Counted from the stretch's first letter, positions 1 through 9,402 are shown. The stretch: DNA of 64,000 nucleotides from Treponema_I sp045599005 (GCA_045599005.1 JAZRVF010000025.1:214374-278373); one strand, 5' to 3'. Program-made: numbers and translations. Notes: generated from the letters alone by a model not told the origin.

Positions 1-824
1 TGACAGGCGATTACCGTCTTGAAGATATTTTTGACGAACTGAAAGACAATGAACTGTCTTTCCTCCAGAAAGATCCTCTGGGTGACTTTTATCCTAAAGA
101 CAAAATGGTTTTCCCAAGTCATGCAAGAAGCGGTCCGGACTGGTCAAGTCTTGTCTCAAACTGGATGACTCAATGGGAAAGAAAAAATGATCCAAAATAC
201 CTGGAAAAAATTAAAGTAGGGCTTGAGGACATAAAAAAAGCGCCTTTACAGCTTTCCAGCGGCCCGGATTTTGAATTCGATCCCCATTCCTGTCATCTCC
301 GTTATATCGGTGAAAATACAACAGGCGGATGTCACCTCCAGATTTGTATGGGCGCACCTCAGATCTGGCTTGAAACTGCGGATCTTATGGAAAATGCTGA
401 TTTTTTTGAGATGCTTGCCAGACACGGACGTTTTTATTTCCTGTCTCATGAGGAGCAGCTTAAAGAGTCAGATGGAATCATCGGTGACAGAGAGTCAACA
501 CTTCCATTTATGGCAACCGCTCTAGGTGCATTCGGGGCTGATTATCTTAAGAATCCGGGACTTGCGGATAAAACCTGGAGAACATTGCTGGAAACTTTGA
601 TTTCAGAAAATAATACTGAAGGATTTGATGCAAAAACTTTGAAGAATCAGGGTAATCAAAGTGACCTTAAAGAGATTCCCTGGATCACCACAAATTTCAC
701 TGCTCAATGGTGTCTGAATGTAATCATGGTTCTTGAATTTATAAGGGAAAGTCTGCCAGAAGATTTGAATGGAATAAAAAAACTTCTGGAAAAAGCGGAT
801 TCAAATGCATTCAGAAAAGCGTGA
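1..824 (+). CDS. YetA-like exo-rhamnogalacturonan lyase family protein, C-terminal part (5' truncated)
   Basis: The reading frame is open from base 3, so the gene begins upstream of the window; about 273 residues of the C-terminus are seen. The blocks RSGPDWSSLVSNWMTQWERK, SGPDFEFDP and LPFMATALGAFGADY match my memory of the C-terminal alpha/alpha-toroid domain of PcRGLX/YetA proteins, which remove unsaturated disaccharides from the end of rhamnogalacturonan I. The PL11 lyase gene starts 57 bases downstream on the same strand, and a rhamnogalacturonan-acetylesterase-like gene faces it, which supports a pectin-backbone role. The N-terminal part, and therefore any signal peptide, cannot be seen. 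The assignment rests on motif memory, so another glycan-active toroid family is possible. Confidence 0.65.
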   Translation, partial: TGDYRLEDIFDELKDNELSFLQKDPLGDFYPKDKMVFPSHARSGPDWSSLVSNWMTQWERKNDPKYLEKIKVGLEDIKKAPLQLSSGPDFEFDPHSCHLRYIGENTTGGCHLQICMGAPQIWLETADLMENADFFEMLARHGRFYFLSHEEQLKESDGIIGDRESTLPFMATALGAFGADYLKNPGLADKTWRTLLETLISENNTEGFDAKTLKNQGNQSDLKEIPWITTNFTAQWCLNVIMVLEFIRESLPEDLNGIKKLLEKADSNAFRKA

Positions 825-881
825 AACTGAAGTCAGGTAAAAAGAGTAGACCGAATTTTTGTTTTTTTACAGGAGAAAATA

Positions 882-3344
882 ATGGAAGATTTGTTCAATC
901 TTAGAGTGATCAGGACCACAGGTACAACTGTTGAATTTGAATGGGACAGTATCGGTGGGGCAGGAGAATATTCTTTAAACTGGAAAGACAGAAAAAGGGA
1001 TTCTATGGAATTCAAAGTCTTAACAGGTATAAAAAAATGCACAGCTGTTCTGAAAAAAGCACCTGTCATTCCTTATTATGTGCAGATTTGTGCACACTCA
1101 GGTCTTGATTCTTCTGTAATTGCCAAAAGCCAGGTGCTAAAAACTCCTGTCACAGCAAAACTTAATCCACAGATTGAACATTTTGACCGTGGACTTATTG
1201 CTGTAAAAACTTCAGAGGGCGTTTTTCTCAGCTGGAGGCTTTTTAAAAGCGAAGTGACCGGGGCTTCCAAAACTTCCCTTAAAAGCGGGGCCTTCGGTGT
1301 TTACAAAAATGGAGGATTACTTGCCACAGTTCAGGACAGCACCAATTATCTTGACAGGTCAGGATGTCAGAATGACAGATACCAGGTGGAACTTCTTGGT
1401 GATTATGACAGCATTCCGATGACTCCCGGTGAAAAAGCCTGCAAAGAAACCGAGGTCTGGAAAAGCGGTTCAAACTTCATTGATATTCCGCTGAAGAAAC
1501 CTGAGGACGGAGTAACCCCTGCCGGTGAAAATTTCACTTATTCCGCAAATGACATTAGTATCGGTGATGTAAACGGTGACGGAAACCTTGAATTTATTGT
1601 CAAATGGGACCCTTCCAATTCCCATGATGTTTCAATAAAAGGATACACCGGAAACTGTTTCATTGACTGCTACACTCTGTCAGGCACTATTCTCTGGCGC
1701 ATTGACATGGGCTGCAACATAAGAAGCGGTGCCCACTACACCCAGTTCATGGTCTACGATTTTGACGGTGACGGAAAAGCCGAAGTTTCAATGAAAACCG
1801 CACCGGGAACAAAAATCACCAGATTCAACGTGGACGGTTCGATAAAAGACGAAAAGTTCATTACATTGCCGGAAAGAGATGTTGAGAAAGGCGTGTCAAA
1901 TGAGGACAATTATGTCTGCAGTGCCGAAGATTTCAGAGACCATCTGAAAGAGGTTTTCATGAACTGGCAGAATCATCCGGAAGTAGTTGCAGGACATTGG
2001 CCAACAACTCTGGAAGAATGTTTCGGTGTTGAAAAACAGTACACATACCCTCTTTGCTCCGGAGATGCAGAAAAACTTGTTGATTACTTCATAAAAGATT
2101 TCGCGCCTTCCCGAAGCCCGAAAAATCAGTTGGACAAATTTGAAGGATTCATTTATGAAGGCCCTGAATACATGACAATGTTTGCCGGGGACGGCTCTGA
2201 ACTTGAGACAATCGATTTTCCCTTCCCACGGGAAGATGACGGCCTTTTATGGGGTGATTACGCTATGCGCCGCATCGAACCATGCAACCGTGTGGACCGT
2301 TTCCTTTCTGGCGTGGCATTTCTTGATGGAGAAAAACCTTATCTTATTGTCTGCCGCGGATATTATACACGTACATGCATTGCCGCCTATGATTTCTTTG
2401 AGCACAGATTCAATCAGGTCTGGAAAATTGATTCCGGTCACGTACCGATGTCAAATCCCTTTAACGAGTGGCCTCACGGTGCCCAGGGAACTGATCCTGT
2501 CTACGGAATTATCGCCGGTCAGGGGAACCACAGTCTGTCTACAGCGGATGTTGACGGGGACGGTTTTCAGGAGATCATTTACGGTGGCTGCTGCATTGAC
2601 CATGACGGTTCAGTTCTTTACAGCAGTTTTGACAGACTTCCTGACGGGACAGTTGCAAAGCTTGGGCACGGTGATGCGATGCATGTGGCCAACATCAATC
2701 CAGATCTGCCGGGCTACGAGATTTTCAATGTTTTTGAGGGCGCGAAATATGCACCCTACGGTTTTGCTTTGAGAGACGCGGAAACAGGAAAGGTCTATTT
2801 CGGTGAATATGCAGAGACTGATCTTGGACGTTGCATGATCGGTGACATTGTTCCGGGAGAAAGAGGGCTTCAGGTCTGGGTCAAGGATGTTTACAGCTGC
2901 AAGGGAAAGAAACTTGATGTCCCGCATCTATCCACAAACATGAGCATACGCTGGGCAGCTGATCTTACGACACAGCTGACAGACTCAGAAGATTACCTTA
3001 ACGGGGAACATACCGGTGTCATAAATGACAACACCCACGGAGTGATGCTGAACCCTGAGAACACGCTTACAAACAACGGTACAAAAGGAAACCCCTGCCT
3101 TGTTGCGGATATTTTCGGAGATTTCCGGGAAGAAATTGTCCTCAGAACCAAAGACAGTTCATCGCTGCGGATTTACACAAACACTGAGATTACAAAGCAC
3201 AAACTTTTCACACTGCTTCATGACATACAGTACAGGACAGGAATTGCCTGGCAGAACAACTGCTACAACCAGCCATGTTACACAAGCTTCTATTATGCTT
3301 CTGACATGGATTTCCGCGAAGTCCTGCCTGAACTGTCAGAGTAA
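882..3344 (+). CDS. Rhamnogalacturonan lyase, polysaccharide lyase family 11 (YesW/YesX type)
   Basis: This 820-residue protein carries the calcium-binding, propeller-like repeats typical of PL11: SIGDVNGDGNLEFIVKWDPS, VYDFDGDGKAEVSMKTAPGT and STADVDGDGFQEIIYGG, followed by the GHGDAMHV block. PL11 enzymes cleave the rhamnose-galacturonic acid bond of rhamnogalacturonan I by beta-elimination. The first 100 or so residues look like a fibronectin-III-type module (VEFEWDSIGGAGEYSLNW). There is no signal peptide, so the enzyme is probably cytoplasmic and acts on imported oligosaccharides, like Bacillus YesX rather than secreted YesW. The start is fixed by an AGGAGA ribosome-binding site. It follows the YetA-like gene by 57 bases and ends 9 bases before the stop of the convergent esterase gene. 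Confidence 0.93.
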   Translation: MEDLFNLRVIRTTGTTVEFEWDSIGGAGEYSLNWKDRKRDSMEFKVLTGIKKCTAVLKKAPVIPYYVQICAHSGLDSSVIAKSQVLKTPVTAKLNPQIEHFDRGLIAVKTSEGVFLSWRLFKSEVTGASKTSLKSGAFGVYKNGGLLATVQDSTNYLDRSGCQNDRYQVELLGDYDSIPMTPGEKACKETEVWKSGSNFIDIPLKKPEDGVTPAGENFTYSANDISIGDVNGDGNLEFIVKWDPSNSHDVSIKGYTGNCFIDCYTLSGTILWRIDMGCNIRSGAHYTQFMVYDFDGDGKAEVSMKTAPGTKITRFNVDGSIKDEKFITLPERDVEKGVSNEDNYVCSAEDFRDHLKEVFMNWQNHPEVVAGHWPTTLEECFGVEKQYTYPLCSGDAEKLVDYFIKDFAPSRSPKNQLDKFEGFIYEGPEYMTMFAGDGSELETIDFPFPREDDGLLWGDYAMRRIEPCNRVDRFLSGVAFLDGEKPYLIVCRGYYTRTCIAAYDFFEHRFNQVWKIDSGHVPMSNPFNEWPHGAQGTDPVYGIIAGQGNHSLSTADVDGDGFQEIIYGGCCIDHDGSVLYSSFDRLPDGTVAKLGHGDAMHVANINPDLPGYEIFNVFEGAKYAPYGFALRDAETGKVYFGEYAETDLGRCMIGDIVPGERGLQVWVKDVYSCKGKKLDVPHLSTNMSIRWAADLTTQLTDSEDYLNGEHTGVINDNTHGVMLNPENTLTNNGTKGNPCLVADIFGDFREEIVLRTKDSSSLRIYTNTEITKHKLFTLLHDIQYRTGIAWQNNCYNQPCYTSFYYASDMDFREVLPELSE

Positions 3345-3353
3345 AAACGGTTT

Positions 3354-4964
3354 TCAGGCCCTGAATTCGATTATCCGGCTTCGGGGGCTTTCTGTGCCGT
3401 TCTCAAACTTTGCACATACATAAACCTGATAGACATCGCTTGCAGGTAGTACAAAGGGCATCACAGCAGAGGACCGTTTTTCTTCTGCTGTGACTGTCTT
3501 TACCGGTGAAAACTGAAAATCCACGGATCCTTTGCGGTAGACTGTGTAAGAGACAGCACCGTCAACATCATTCCAGATGAGAAGAAAGTTTGCGGTTCCA
3601 TTTTCCACATGCAGTTCCTGCAATGCAAATCCCTGGGGAACGTCGGGTGGCACTTCAACCGGAGCAGAAAGAATGTGTTCAGGCTTTTTAATCTCAACCT
3701 TTGAAGAATCAATTCTGTCAGCAAAAAATCCCATTTCCTTAAGGCTTTCAGCAACAATCCGGGCATATTGCAGCGCTCCGTATTCCTGAAGATGGGCATT
3801 GTCAGAAACTCCACCGGCATAGGCGCTTTCCGGATATTCTCCGGCTTTTGTCCAAAGGTAAAAATCTTTTGCGCCTTCCGGGCCTTCCTGATTAAGCAGG
3901 GCATTACTTTTTCCGCCAAGGTCAATCACCGGTACATTTTTTTCCGCACCAAGTCTGATCATTACATCACGGTATGGGCCAAAAGAAACAGGGAACTTTC
4001 CTTCATGCTCATCGCAGTTTCGTCTGGAAATAGGGGTGACAAGAATACATATTACCTTCCGGACCTGACATGAATCAATGTATTTTTCCAGATAGAAAGC
4101 GAAGTTTTCTGGCGCCACATAGCGGTTAGGGCGGATTGCGGTTGCATCATTATGGGCCCACTGGACAAGCACCACATCACCGGGCACTGTCCGTTCAAGA
4201 AGGGCATCCCATTTTCCTTCCGTGATGAATGATTTTGAACTGCGGGCTCCGATGGAACGGTTTTCAATAAAAAGGGATTTTTTCTCATAGGTTCTGCATT
4301 GGGGATAACGGGCTTTTTCTGGCACGGATTCCACAACTTCACAATCCGTTTCAAAAAAACGATGGAGAACCTGTCCCCAACCGGTCTGTGGATAATAAAA
4401 GTCTTCATATGTCTGTGCCGTTGAGTCAGAAGCAACAAAAATTCCATTTTTGGAACGGGTTTTCACATTCTCATCTTCTTTCCATTCACAGCCTGCAAGC
4501 CAAATGTCATAGAATTTCGCATCTTCCTTTGTTTTTGCTTCATCAGGGACAAAAATCTCAAGGAAAGAAACTTTTTCTGCTGAACAGATATGGAATTCCA
4601 AAGAAGCAGTTTTTCCTGCGCAAACCAGAGTTTCTGCCGCTTTCTCAATACTGTTCACTGAAACACAGATTTTACAGTCAGTATCACCGTGGTTTTCAAA
4701 AACAAGTGACCATTTTCCGTCTGTCATTCCTGTTTCGCATTGGATGCAGACTGTCTCCCGGTAATTATAAATTCCGAAACCGGTAACTTCCGTTTCTGTC
4801 CAGTTTCTGCTGCAAAAATGCAGGACATTATCGTCATCTGACCCAATTTTTTCCTTTGTTGCAGGAATCAGTTTTTTTTCGCGGGGATAATAAACGCCTT
4901 CAGACCAGCCTTTTGCCTCTTCATCGTAGCGCTGTTCAAAAAAATTCAGGTTGTTAAAACTCAT
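3354..4964 (-). CDS. Rhamnogalacturonan acetylesterase-like SGNH hydrolase (CE12-type) with C-terminal Fn3-like module
   Basis: This 536-residue protein has the SGNH-hydrolase blocks of the rhamnogalacturonan acetylesterase group: ASDSTAQ near residue 178 (nucleophile serine), VQWAHNDAT (asparagine block) and SDNAHLQEYG near residue 388 (catalytic Asp and His). Roughly residues 1-165 form a beta-rich, probably carbohydrate-binding domain, and the last 95 residues resemble a fibronectin III module (LLIWNDVDGAVSYTVYRKG). No signal peptide is present, so it probably deacetylates pectin fragments inside the cell, opening them to the adjacent lyases. A GGAG site precedes the start. The gene converges on the PL11 lyase gene with only 9 bases between stop codons and no obvious terminator. 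Confidence 0.85.
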   Translation of the reverse strand: MSFNNLNFFEQRYDEEAKGWSEGVYYPREKKLIPATKEKIGSDDDNVLHFCSRNWTETEVTGFGIYNYRETVCIQCETGMTDGKWSLVFENHGDTDCKICVSVNSIEKAAETLVCAGKTASLEFHICSAEKVSFLEIFVPDEAKTKEDAKFYDIWLAGCEWKEDENVKTRSKNGIFVASDSTAQTYEDFYYPQTGWGQVLHRFFETDCEVVESVPEKARYPQCRTYEKKSLFIENRSIGARSSKSFITEGKWDALLERTVPGDVVLVQWAHNDATAIRPNRYVAPENFAFYLEKYIDSCQVRKVICILVTPISRRNCDEHEGKFPVSFGPYRDVMIRLGAEKNVPVIDLGGKSNALLNQEGPEGAKDFYLWTKAGEYPESAYAGGVSDNAHLQEYGALQYARIVAESLKEMGFFADRIDSSKVEIKKPEHILSAPVEVPPDVPQGFALQELHVENGTANFLLIWNDVDGAVSYTVYRKGSVDFQFSPVKTVTAEEKRSSAVMPFVLPASDVYQVYVCAKFENGTESPRSRIIEFRA

Positions 4965-5038
4965 GATTTACTCCAGATTGTCTCTGATTATAGCATAAAA
5001 ACGTCTTTTATATAATCTATAAATGTAAAAAAAATCTC

Positions 5039-5067
5039 TTGCACAAGAATATGAAAACTTGTATATT
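5039..5067 (+). promoter_or_regulatory. Sigma-70-type promoter of rho
   Basis: TTGCAC (5039-5044), 17-base spacer, TATATT (5062-5067). The rho start lies 67 bases downstream, so the transcript would have a leader of about 60 bases. Confidence 0.6.
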
Positions 5068-5134
5068 GAAAAAAACACGATTTATGTTTTTATCCTTTTC
5101 TTTTTAAGAAATCATTTTACACACGGAGTTTTTA

Positions 5135-6775
5135 ATGGCACTTATCCCAAGTCGGTCTTTTGCTGAAGGACCGGATTCCAAAGGGTCATCAGAAGCTGAA
5201 CAACAGGGTACACTGGATTTGCAGCCAAGTGAACAAACCCCTTCTGAACCAACTCAAACACAGGAAAAAGAAACACCGGAACGAACTGTAGTGGTCCGGG
5301 CAAGAGGTCCTAAAAAACCTAGAATTTCCGTACAGAAAGACAATGAAAAAAAGCCTCGTGAACCGAGAGCCCCAAGAGAAAACCGCAAGCCTTTTATTAA
5401 AGCCGAAAATACAGAATCCAGTGAACAGATTGACCAGACATCTGCAAATCCCGCAGCAGTTCCTGTTTCTGATGCACAGGACACTTTCCAGCCGCCTAAA
5501 CCAAGACTTGTAATCAATGAACTTACAGCCATGGGAATGCATAATCTGCGAGAGCTGGCCGGACAGTACGGAATACAGCGTGATGATCTTGCTGCACTGA
5601 AAAAACAGGATCTGATTTTCGTAATCCTTAAGACACATACAGATCATGGTGGAATCATCTTTGCTTCTGGTGCATTGGAAATTCTTCCTGACGGATACGG
5701 TTTCCTCCGTTCACCCCAGAACAGTTATCTTCCCGGTCCCGATGATATCTACATTTCTCCAAGCCAGATCAGACTTTTCAACCTTAAGACAGGTGATACA
5801 ATTTACGGACAGATTCGCTCCCCGAAAGAGGGCGAGCGTTTCTTTGCACTCCTGCGTATTGAAACCGTAAACGATGATGAGACACGCACTGCACAGACAC
5901 GCATTCCCTTTGACAATCTTACACCTCTGTATCCCAATGAGAAACTGACACTTGAGACCGAGACAAAAGAACTTTCAACACGCATGATTGATCTGTTCTG
6001 TCCCATCGGAAAAGGTCAGCGTTCTCTTATTGTTGCTCCTCCAAAAGCCGGTAAGACAATCCTGATGCAGAAAATTGCAAACGCAATCATCCAGAATCAT
6101 CCTGAGGTAAAGATCATTGTTCTTCTGATTGACGAACGCCCTGAAGAAGTTACCGATATGGAACGTTCAATCAAATCACCGAATGCGGAAGTGATTTCAT
6201 CAACTTTTGACGAACCGGCAACACGCCATGTACAGGTTGCGGAAATGGTTCTGGAAAAAGCAAAACGCCTTGTTGAGCACAAAAAGGATGTTGTCATTTT
6301 CCTTGATTCCATTACACGTCTTGCACGCGCTTACAACCAGACTGTTCCTACAAGCGGCAAAGTGCTTTCCGGTGGTGTTGATTCAAACGCACTGCATAAA
6401 CCGAAACGCTTCTTCGGTGCTGCACGTAATGTGGAGGAAGGCGGAAGTCTTACAATCATCTCAACAGCATTGATTGAGACTGGAAGCCGCATGGACGAAG
6501 TTATCTTTGAAGAGTTCAAAGGAACCGGAAACATGGAGATCAACCTGGACCGCAAACTTGCAGACCGCCGTCTGTTCCCTGCGTTCAATATCAAGAAATC
6601 CGGAACACGTAAGGAAGATCTGCTTCTTAACCAGGAAGAACTCGCAAAAATCTGGGTTCTCCGCAAAGTGATCAATCCGATGGATGATGCAGAGATTGTT
6701 GAGCTCCTTATTGACAGAATGGGCAAAACAAAAGATAATGCAGTATTCTTGCGTTCCATGAACAGCATGGGCTGA
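5135..6775 (+). CDS. rho: Transcription termination factor Rho
   Basis: Rho is the hexameric RNA helicase that ends untranslated transcripts. The 546-residue protein has a Rho N-terminal helical domain beginning near residue 125 (NELTAMGMHNLRELAGQYGI), a cold-shock RNA-binding domain (ILPDGYGFLRSPQNSYLPGP), a Walker A loop (APPKAGKT, near residue 302) and a Walker B/R-loop region (VVIFLDSITRLARAYN). It is longer than the 419-residue E. coli protein because of a roughly 120-residue charged, proline-rich N-terminal extension, a common feature in spirochaetes and other phyla. A GGAG site precedes the ATG. The ribosomal protein gene rpmE follows 72 bases downstream and may share the transcript. 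Confidence 0.98.
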   Translation: MALIPSRSFAEGPDSKGSSEAEQQGTLDLQPSEQTPSEPTQTQEKETPERTVVVRARGPKKPRISVQKDNEKKPREPRAPRENRKPFIKAENTESSEQIDQTSANPAAVPVSDAQDTFQPPKPRLVINELTAMGMHNLRELAGQYGIQRDDLAALKKQDLIFVILKTHTDHGGIIFASGALEILPDGYGFLRSPQNSYLPGPDDIYISPSQIRLFNLKTGDTIYGQIRSPKEGERFFALLRIETVNDDETRTAQTRIPFDNLTPLYPNEKLTLETETKELSTRMIDLFCPIGKGQRSLIVAPPKAGKTILMQKIANAIIQNHPEVKIIVLLIDERPEEVTDMERSIKSPNAEVISSTFDEPATRHVQVAEMVLEKAKRLVEHKKDVVIFLDSITRLARAYNQTVPTSGKVLSGGVDSNALHKPKRFFGAARNVEEGGSLTIISTALIETGSRMDEVIFEEFKGTGNMEINLDRKLADRRLFPAFNIKKSGTRKEDLLLNQEELAKIWVLRKVINPMDDAEIVELLIDRMGKTKDNAVFLRSMNSMG

Positions 6776-6847
6776 TAAGGAAATTCAAGAGATTTGTGGA
6801 ATCAGAATGGTTTCGGGCAAATCTTATAAAATAAACTGGAGGAAATG

Positions 6848-7048
6848 ATGAAACAAGGAATTCATCCCAACTACGAATTGACAAAAATTACCTGCGTTTG
6901 CGGTAACGTCATCGAGACACGTTCAACTGTACAGAACATCAACGTTGAAATTTGTTCTGCATGTCACCCGTTCTTTACTGGAAAACAGAAACTGGTTGAC
7001 ACTGCAGGTCGTATCGAGCGCTTCAACAAACGCTACAACATCAAATAA
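6848..7048 (+). CDS. rpmE: 50S ribosomal protein L31
   Basis: The 66-residue product MKQGIHPNYE... is ribosomal protein L31 of the zinc-binding (C+) type: the cysteines CVC at residues 16-18 and CSAC at 36-39, followed by HPFFTGKQK, are the expected ligands. Two ATG codons are adjacent (6845 and 6848); the second is chosen because it gives the family's usual N-terminus and better spacing (4 bases) from the GGAGGA site at 6838-6843. It sits between rho and a strong hairpin terminator. Confidence 0.97.
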   Translation: MKQGIHPNYELTKITCVCGNVIETRSTVQNINVEICSACHPFFTGKQKLVDTAGRIERFNKRYNIK

Positions 7049-7070
7049 ATCTTTTTTATTTGGGTGGAGA

Positions 7071-7116
7071 AAAGGGTTGCTTCGGGAAGTTTTTTCAGAG
7101 GCAGCCCTTTTTTTTG
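7071..7116 (+). terminator. Rho-independent terminator after rpmE
   Basis: AAGGGTTGC (from 7072) pairs with GCAGCCCTT across a 20-base loop, followed by an uninterrupted run of T. It closes the rho-rpmE unit. Confidence 0.8.
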
Positions 7117-7195
7117 TCTTTTCCTAAAGAAGTTTATAATAGACGCAAAAACACTTTCCCGAAAAAAAGCAGTATCAAAATCCGGAATTTTAGAT

Positions 7196-7201
7196 TATAA
7201 T
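7196..7201 (+). promoter_or_regulatory. -10 box placing the transcription start at the start codon (candidate leaderless mRNA)
   Basis: TATAAT is followed by exactly six bases (TTCTTC) and then the ATG at 7208, so the predicted first transcribed base is the A of the start codon. There is no purine-rich ribosome-binding site. The -35 region is weak (TATCAA at 7173 with a 17-base spacer). Confidence 0.5.
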
Positions 7202-7207
7202 TTCTTC

Positions 7208-7789
7208 ATGCATTTTCTTGTTGTCTATTGTCATCCTTCTCACGACAGTTTTACATGGCAGATGTATCAGTCTGTCTTGAATTCCCTACAGAAAAACAAT
7301 CACAGTTATGAAACTTCAGACCTTTATGCAATGAATTTTTCTTCTGATATGAGTGAATCAGAATATCTGCGCGAGGCCTATTACAGAAAGGATCAGTCTG
7401 TGCCTGAGGATGTTGCGGCTGAACAGGAAAAAATTCGGAAAGCTGACGGAATAATCTTTGTATTCCCGGTTTTCTGGACCGAAATGCCTTCAAAACTTGT
7501 CGGCTGGTTTGACCGTGTCTGGACAGTGGGTTTTGCCTATGAACCCTGCATTATGCCACACTTTAAGAAAGTTCTTTTTCTTGCCTGTGCCGGGAATTCA
7601 GTGGAACATCTGAAGGAAACCGGACTTTATACAGCCATGGAAAAGATTTTCTGCATGGACAGAATCAATTCCAGAGCAGAGAAGACAGAACTTCACGTCT
7701 TTGAGGGAATGTCACGGGGCATGGAAACAAGAGAGAAATTCTGCAAGTATCATCTTGAGAAAATCGAAAAGATTGTGGAGGACTTATGA
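7208..7789 (+). CDS. NAD(P)H dehydrogenase (quinone)-type flavodoxin-fold oxidoreductase
   Basis: This 193-residue protein has the flavodoxin-like fold of the KefF/MdaB/NQO1 group: HFLVVYCHPSHDSF at the N-terminus (FMN-binding loop), DGIIFVFPVFWTEMPSKLVGWFDRVW in the middle and a small C-terminal helical part. Such enzymes transfer two electrons from NAD(P)H to quinones or other acceptors. The start at 7208 is preferred over an upstream in-frame ATG at 7064, because the family begins with the beta strand HFLVVYCHP and the upstream stretch overlaps the rpmE terminator. Its last codons overlap the first ATG of the hexosaminidase gene (ATGA), so the two are translationally coupled. The physiological acceptor cannot be told from sequence. 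Confidence 0.85.
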   Translation: MHFLVVYCHPSHDSFTWQMYQSVLNSLQKNNHSYETSDLYAMNFSSDMSESEYLREAYYRKDQSVPEDVAAEQEKIRKADGIIFVFPVFWTEMPSKLVGWFDRVWTVGFAYEPCIMPHFKKVLFLACAGNSVEHLKETGLYTAMEKIFCMDRINSRAEKTELHVFEGMSRGMETREKFCKYHLEKIEKIVEDL

Positions 7790-9234
7790 AATCCGAAATT
7801 ATTGAAAAACTTGGTCTGATTCCAGAACCAAATTCCATAGAATTGAAAGATGGGTTTATTACAAAAGAAAAATTATCTGATTTTTTTAAATCATTACCGG
7901 AAACACTTTCTGAAAAGGCATCAGAATCTGTAAAGAAGGAAATTCAGAAAGACGAATCTTATGAACTGGTTATTTCTTCGGATTCTGTAAAAATCAATTC
8001 AGATACAGAAGTTGGAGCTTTTTATGCAGCTCAGACACTGCGCCAGCTTCTGATGAATGACTGTGATTCCTATCCCTGTATGACCATCAAAGACAGTCCT
8101 GCATACGGATGGCGCGGTTTTATGCTTGATGTAAGCCGCAATTTCTATCCTGTGACTTTCATAAAGAAAATCCTTGATTCACTGGCGCTTCATAAAATGA
8201 ACCGCTTTCATTGGCATCTTACTGATGATCAGGGATGGCGTTTCAATGTTCCCGAATATCCAAAACTTACGGAAGTTGGCGCATGGCGTACAAACATACG
8301 CGGCTGGACAGGTTATCCGCCCGTGGGTGGACTTTATTCCGATGAGGAAATTAAGGAAGTGGTCCAGTTTGCCGCAGACAGAGGTATTATGGTCGTTCCG
8401 GAAGTTGAGACCCCAGGTCACGCTTCCGCAGTCCTTGCTTCTTATCCCGAATTAGGCTGTACAGGCGGACCTTACCATGTTGAAGACAGACACGGAATCT
8501 TCGAGGATGTGCTCTGCGCCGGAAATGACAAAGTATTTGAGACATTCGGAACAGTTTTCGATACTGTATGCCGACTTTTTCCAGGACCCTTTGTACACAT
8601 CGGTGGTGATGAATGTCCGCGGGTCCGATGGGAGAACTGTCCGAAATGTGCTGCCCGTATGAAAGCACTGGGGCTTACCGAAGCCGGACAGTTGCAGAGC
8701 TTTATGACAGTCCAGATGGCAAAAATGCTTGATGCCCGTGGAAAAACTCCTGTTGGCTGGGACGAAGTTCTTGATGGAACTGAAAAAATGGGACTGCCGG
8801 ATTCACTTATTGTTCAGTCCTGGCGTGGAATTAAAGGCGGTGAAAAAGCAGCAGCACTGGGGCACAAAGTGATTATGTCACCGAATACAGCTGGTTGCTA
8901 TCTTGATTATGCGCCTTATAAAGATCCCTGTGAACCTGGAAATCTGAACACAATCACAGTAAAGCAGTCTTACGATTATTCACCTGTTACTGAGGCAATG
9001 GGTGAGAAAGAGGCTGATTTTGTTCTTGGCGGACAGGGAAACCTTTGGTCTGAAGTGATTTATGCTCCTAAAATCGCAGAATATATGATTTATCCCCGTT
9101 TAAGTGCAATCGCAGAAAGTTTATGGCTTAAATCAGACATGAAAGATTTCGAATCTTTTGAAAAACGTCTTAAGGTTCACAAAAAACGGCTTGCTGCAAT
9201 GTACTTTATTTATTACAACGGACCCAACGCCTGA
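7786..9234 (+). CDS. Beta-N-acetylhexosaminidase, glycoside hydrolase family 20
   Basis: The 482-residue protein has a GH20b-like N-terminal domain (to about residue 110) and a GH20 catalytic barrel. Diagnostic blocks are NRFHWHLTDDQGWRFNVPEY and HIGGDECPRVRWENCPKC, where Asp275 and Glu276 are the catalytic pair of the substrate-assisted mechanism. It releases terminal GlcNAc or GalNAc from glycans, peptidoglycan fragments or chitooligosaccharides. No signal peptide is present, so a cytoplasmic role in peptidoglycan or amino-sugar recycling is plausible. The start overlaps the preceding oxidoreductase stop by four bases, and a G-rich stretch lies just upstream (GGAGGACTT). Confidence 0.95.
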   Translation: MKSEIIEKLGLIPEPNSIELKDGFITKEKLSDFFKSLPETLSEKASESVKKEIQKDESYELVISSDSVKINSDTEVGAFYAAQTLRQLLMNDCDSYPCMTIKDSPAYGWRGFMLDVSRNFYPVTFIKKILDSLALHKMNRFHWHLTDDQGWRFNVPEYPKLTEVGAWRTNIRGWTGYPPVGGLYSDEEIKEVVQFAADRGIMVVPEVETPGHASAVLASYPELGCTGGPYHVEDRHGIFEDVLCAGNDKVFETFGTVFDTVCRLFPGPFVHIGGDECPRVRWENCPKCAARMKALGLTEAGQLQSFMTVQMAKMLDARGKTPVGWDEVLDGTEKMGLPDSLIVQSWRGIKGGEKAAALGHKVIMSPNTAGCYLDYAPYKDPCEPGNLNTITVKQSYDYSPVTEAMGEKEADFVLGGQGNLWSEVIYAPKIAEYMIYPRLSAIAESLWLKSDMKDFESFEKRLKVHKKRLAAMYFIYYNGPNA

Positions 9235-9246
9235 TTTACCAGTTTT

Positions 9247-9277
9247 GCAAAATCCGCGTTTTAATGCGTTTTTTTGC
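9247..9277 (+). terminator. Probable terminator after the hexosaminidase gene
   Basis: GCAAAA...CGC pairs with GCG...TTTTGC around GTTTTAAT, with the T run inside the 3' arm. The stem is interrupted, so this is only moderately convincing. Confidence 0.4.
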
Positions 9278-9325
9278 ACAGCAAAGAACAGACTGCAGGT
9301 GCATGAAGCATTTGCAGTCCACTCA

Positions 9326-9355
9326 TTGACACTGGATTTTTGATTATGGTAAAAT
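9326..9355 (+). promoter_or_regulatory. Sigma-70-type promoter of yebC
   Basis: A perfect TTGACA (9326-9331), 18-base spacer and TAAAAT (9350-9355). The yebC ATG lies 47 bases further on. Confidence 0.65.
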
Positions 9356-9402
9356 AAACCGTTAAATTTTTTGATAAACAACTTTTTATATAAGGAGTTC
9401 CC

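Noticed and set aside
2182..2772. 196-codon open frame on the plus strand inside the PL11 lyase gene
   Set aside because: Out-of-frame shadow of a clearly coding gene, without ribosome-binding site or motif.
5011..5016. TATAAT upstream of rho as the main -10 box
   Set aside because: No -35 hexamer at a proper distance; the TTGCAC-17-TATATT promoter just downstream is better.
7064..7207. N-terminal extension of the oxidoreductase from an ATG at 7064
   Set aside because: It overlaps the rpmE terminator and gives a basic, low-complexity stretch; the family starts with the strand encoded from 7208, where a -10 box is correctly placed.
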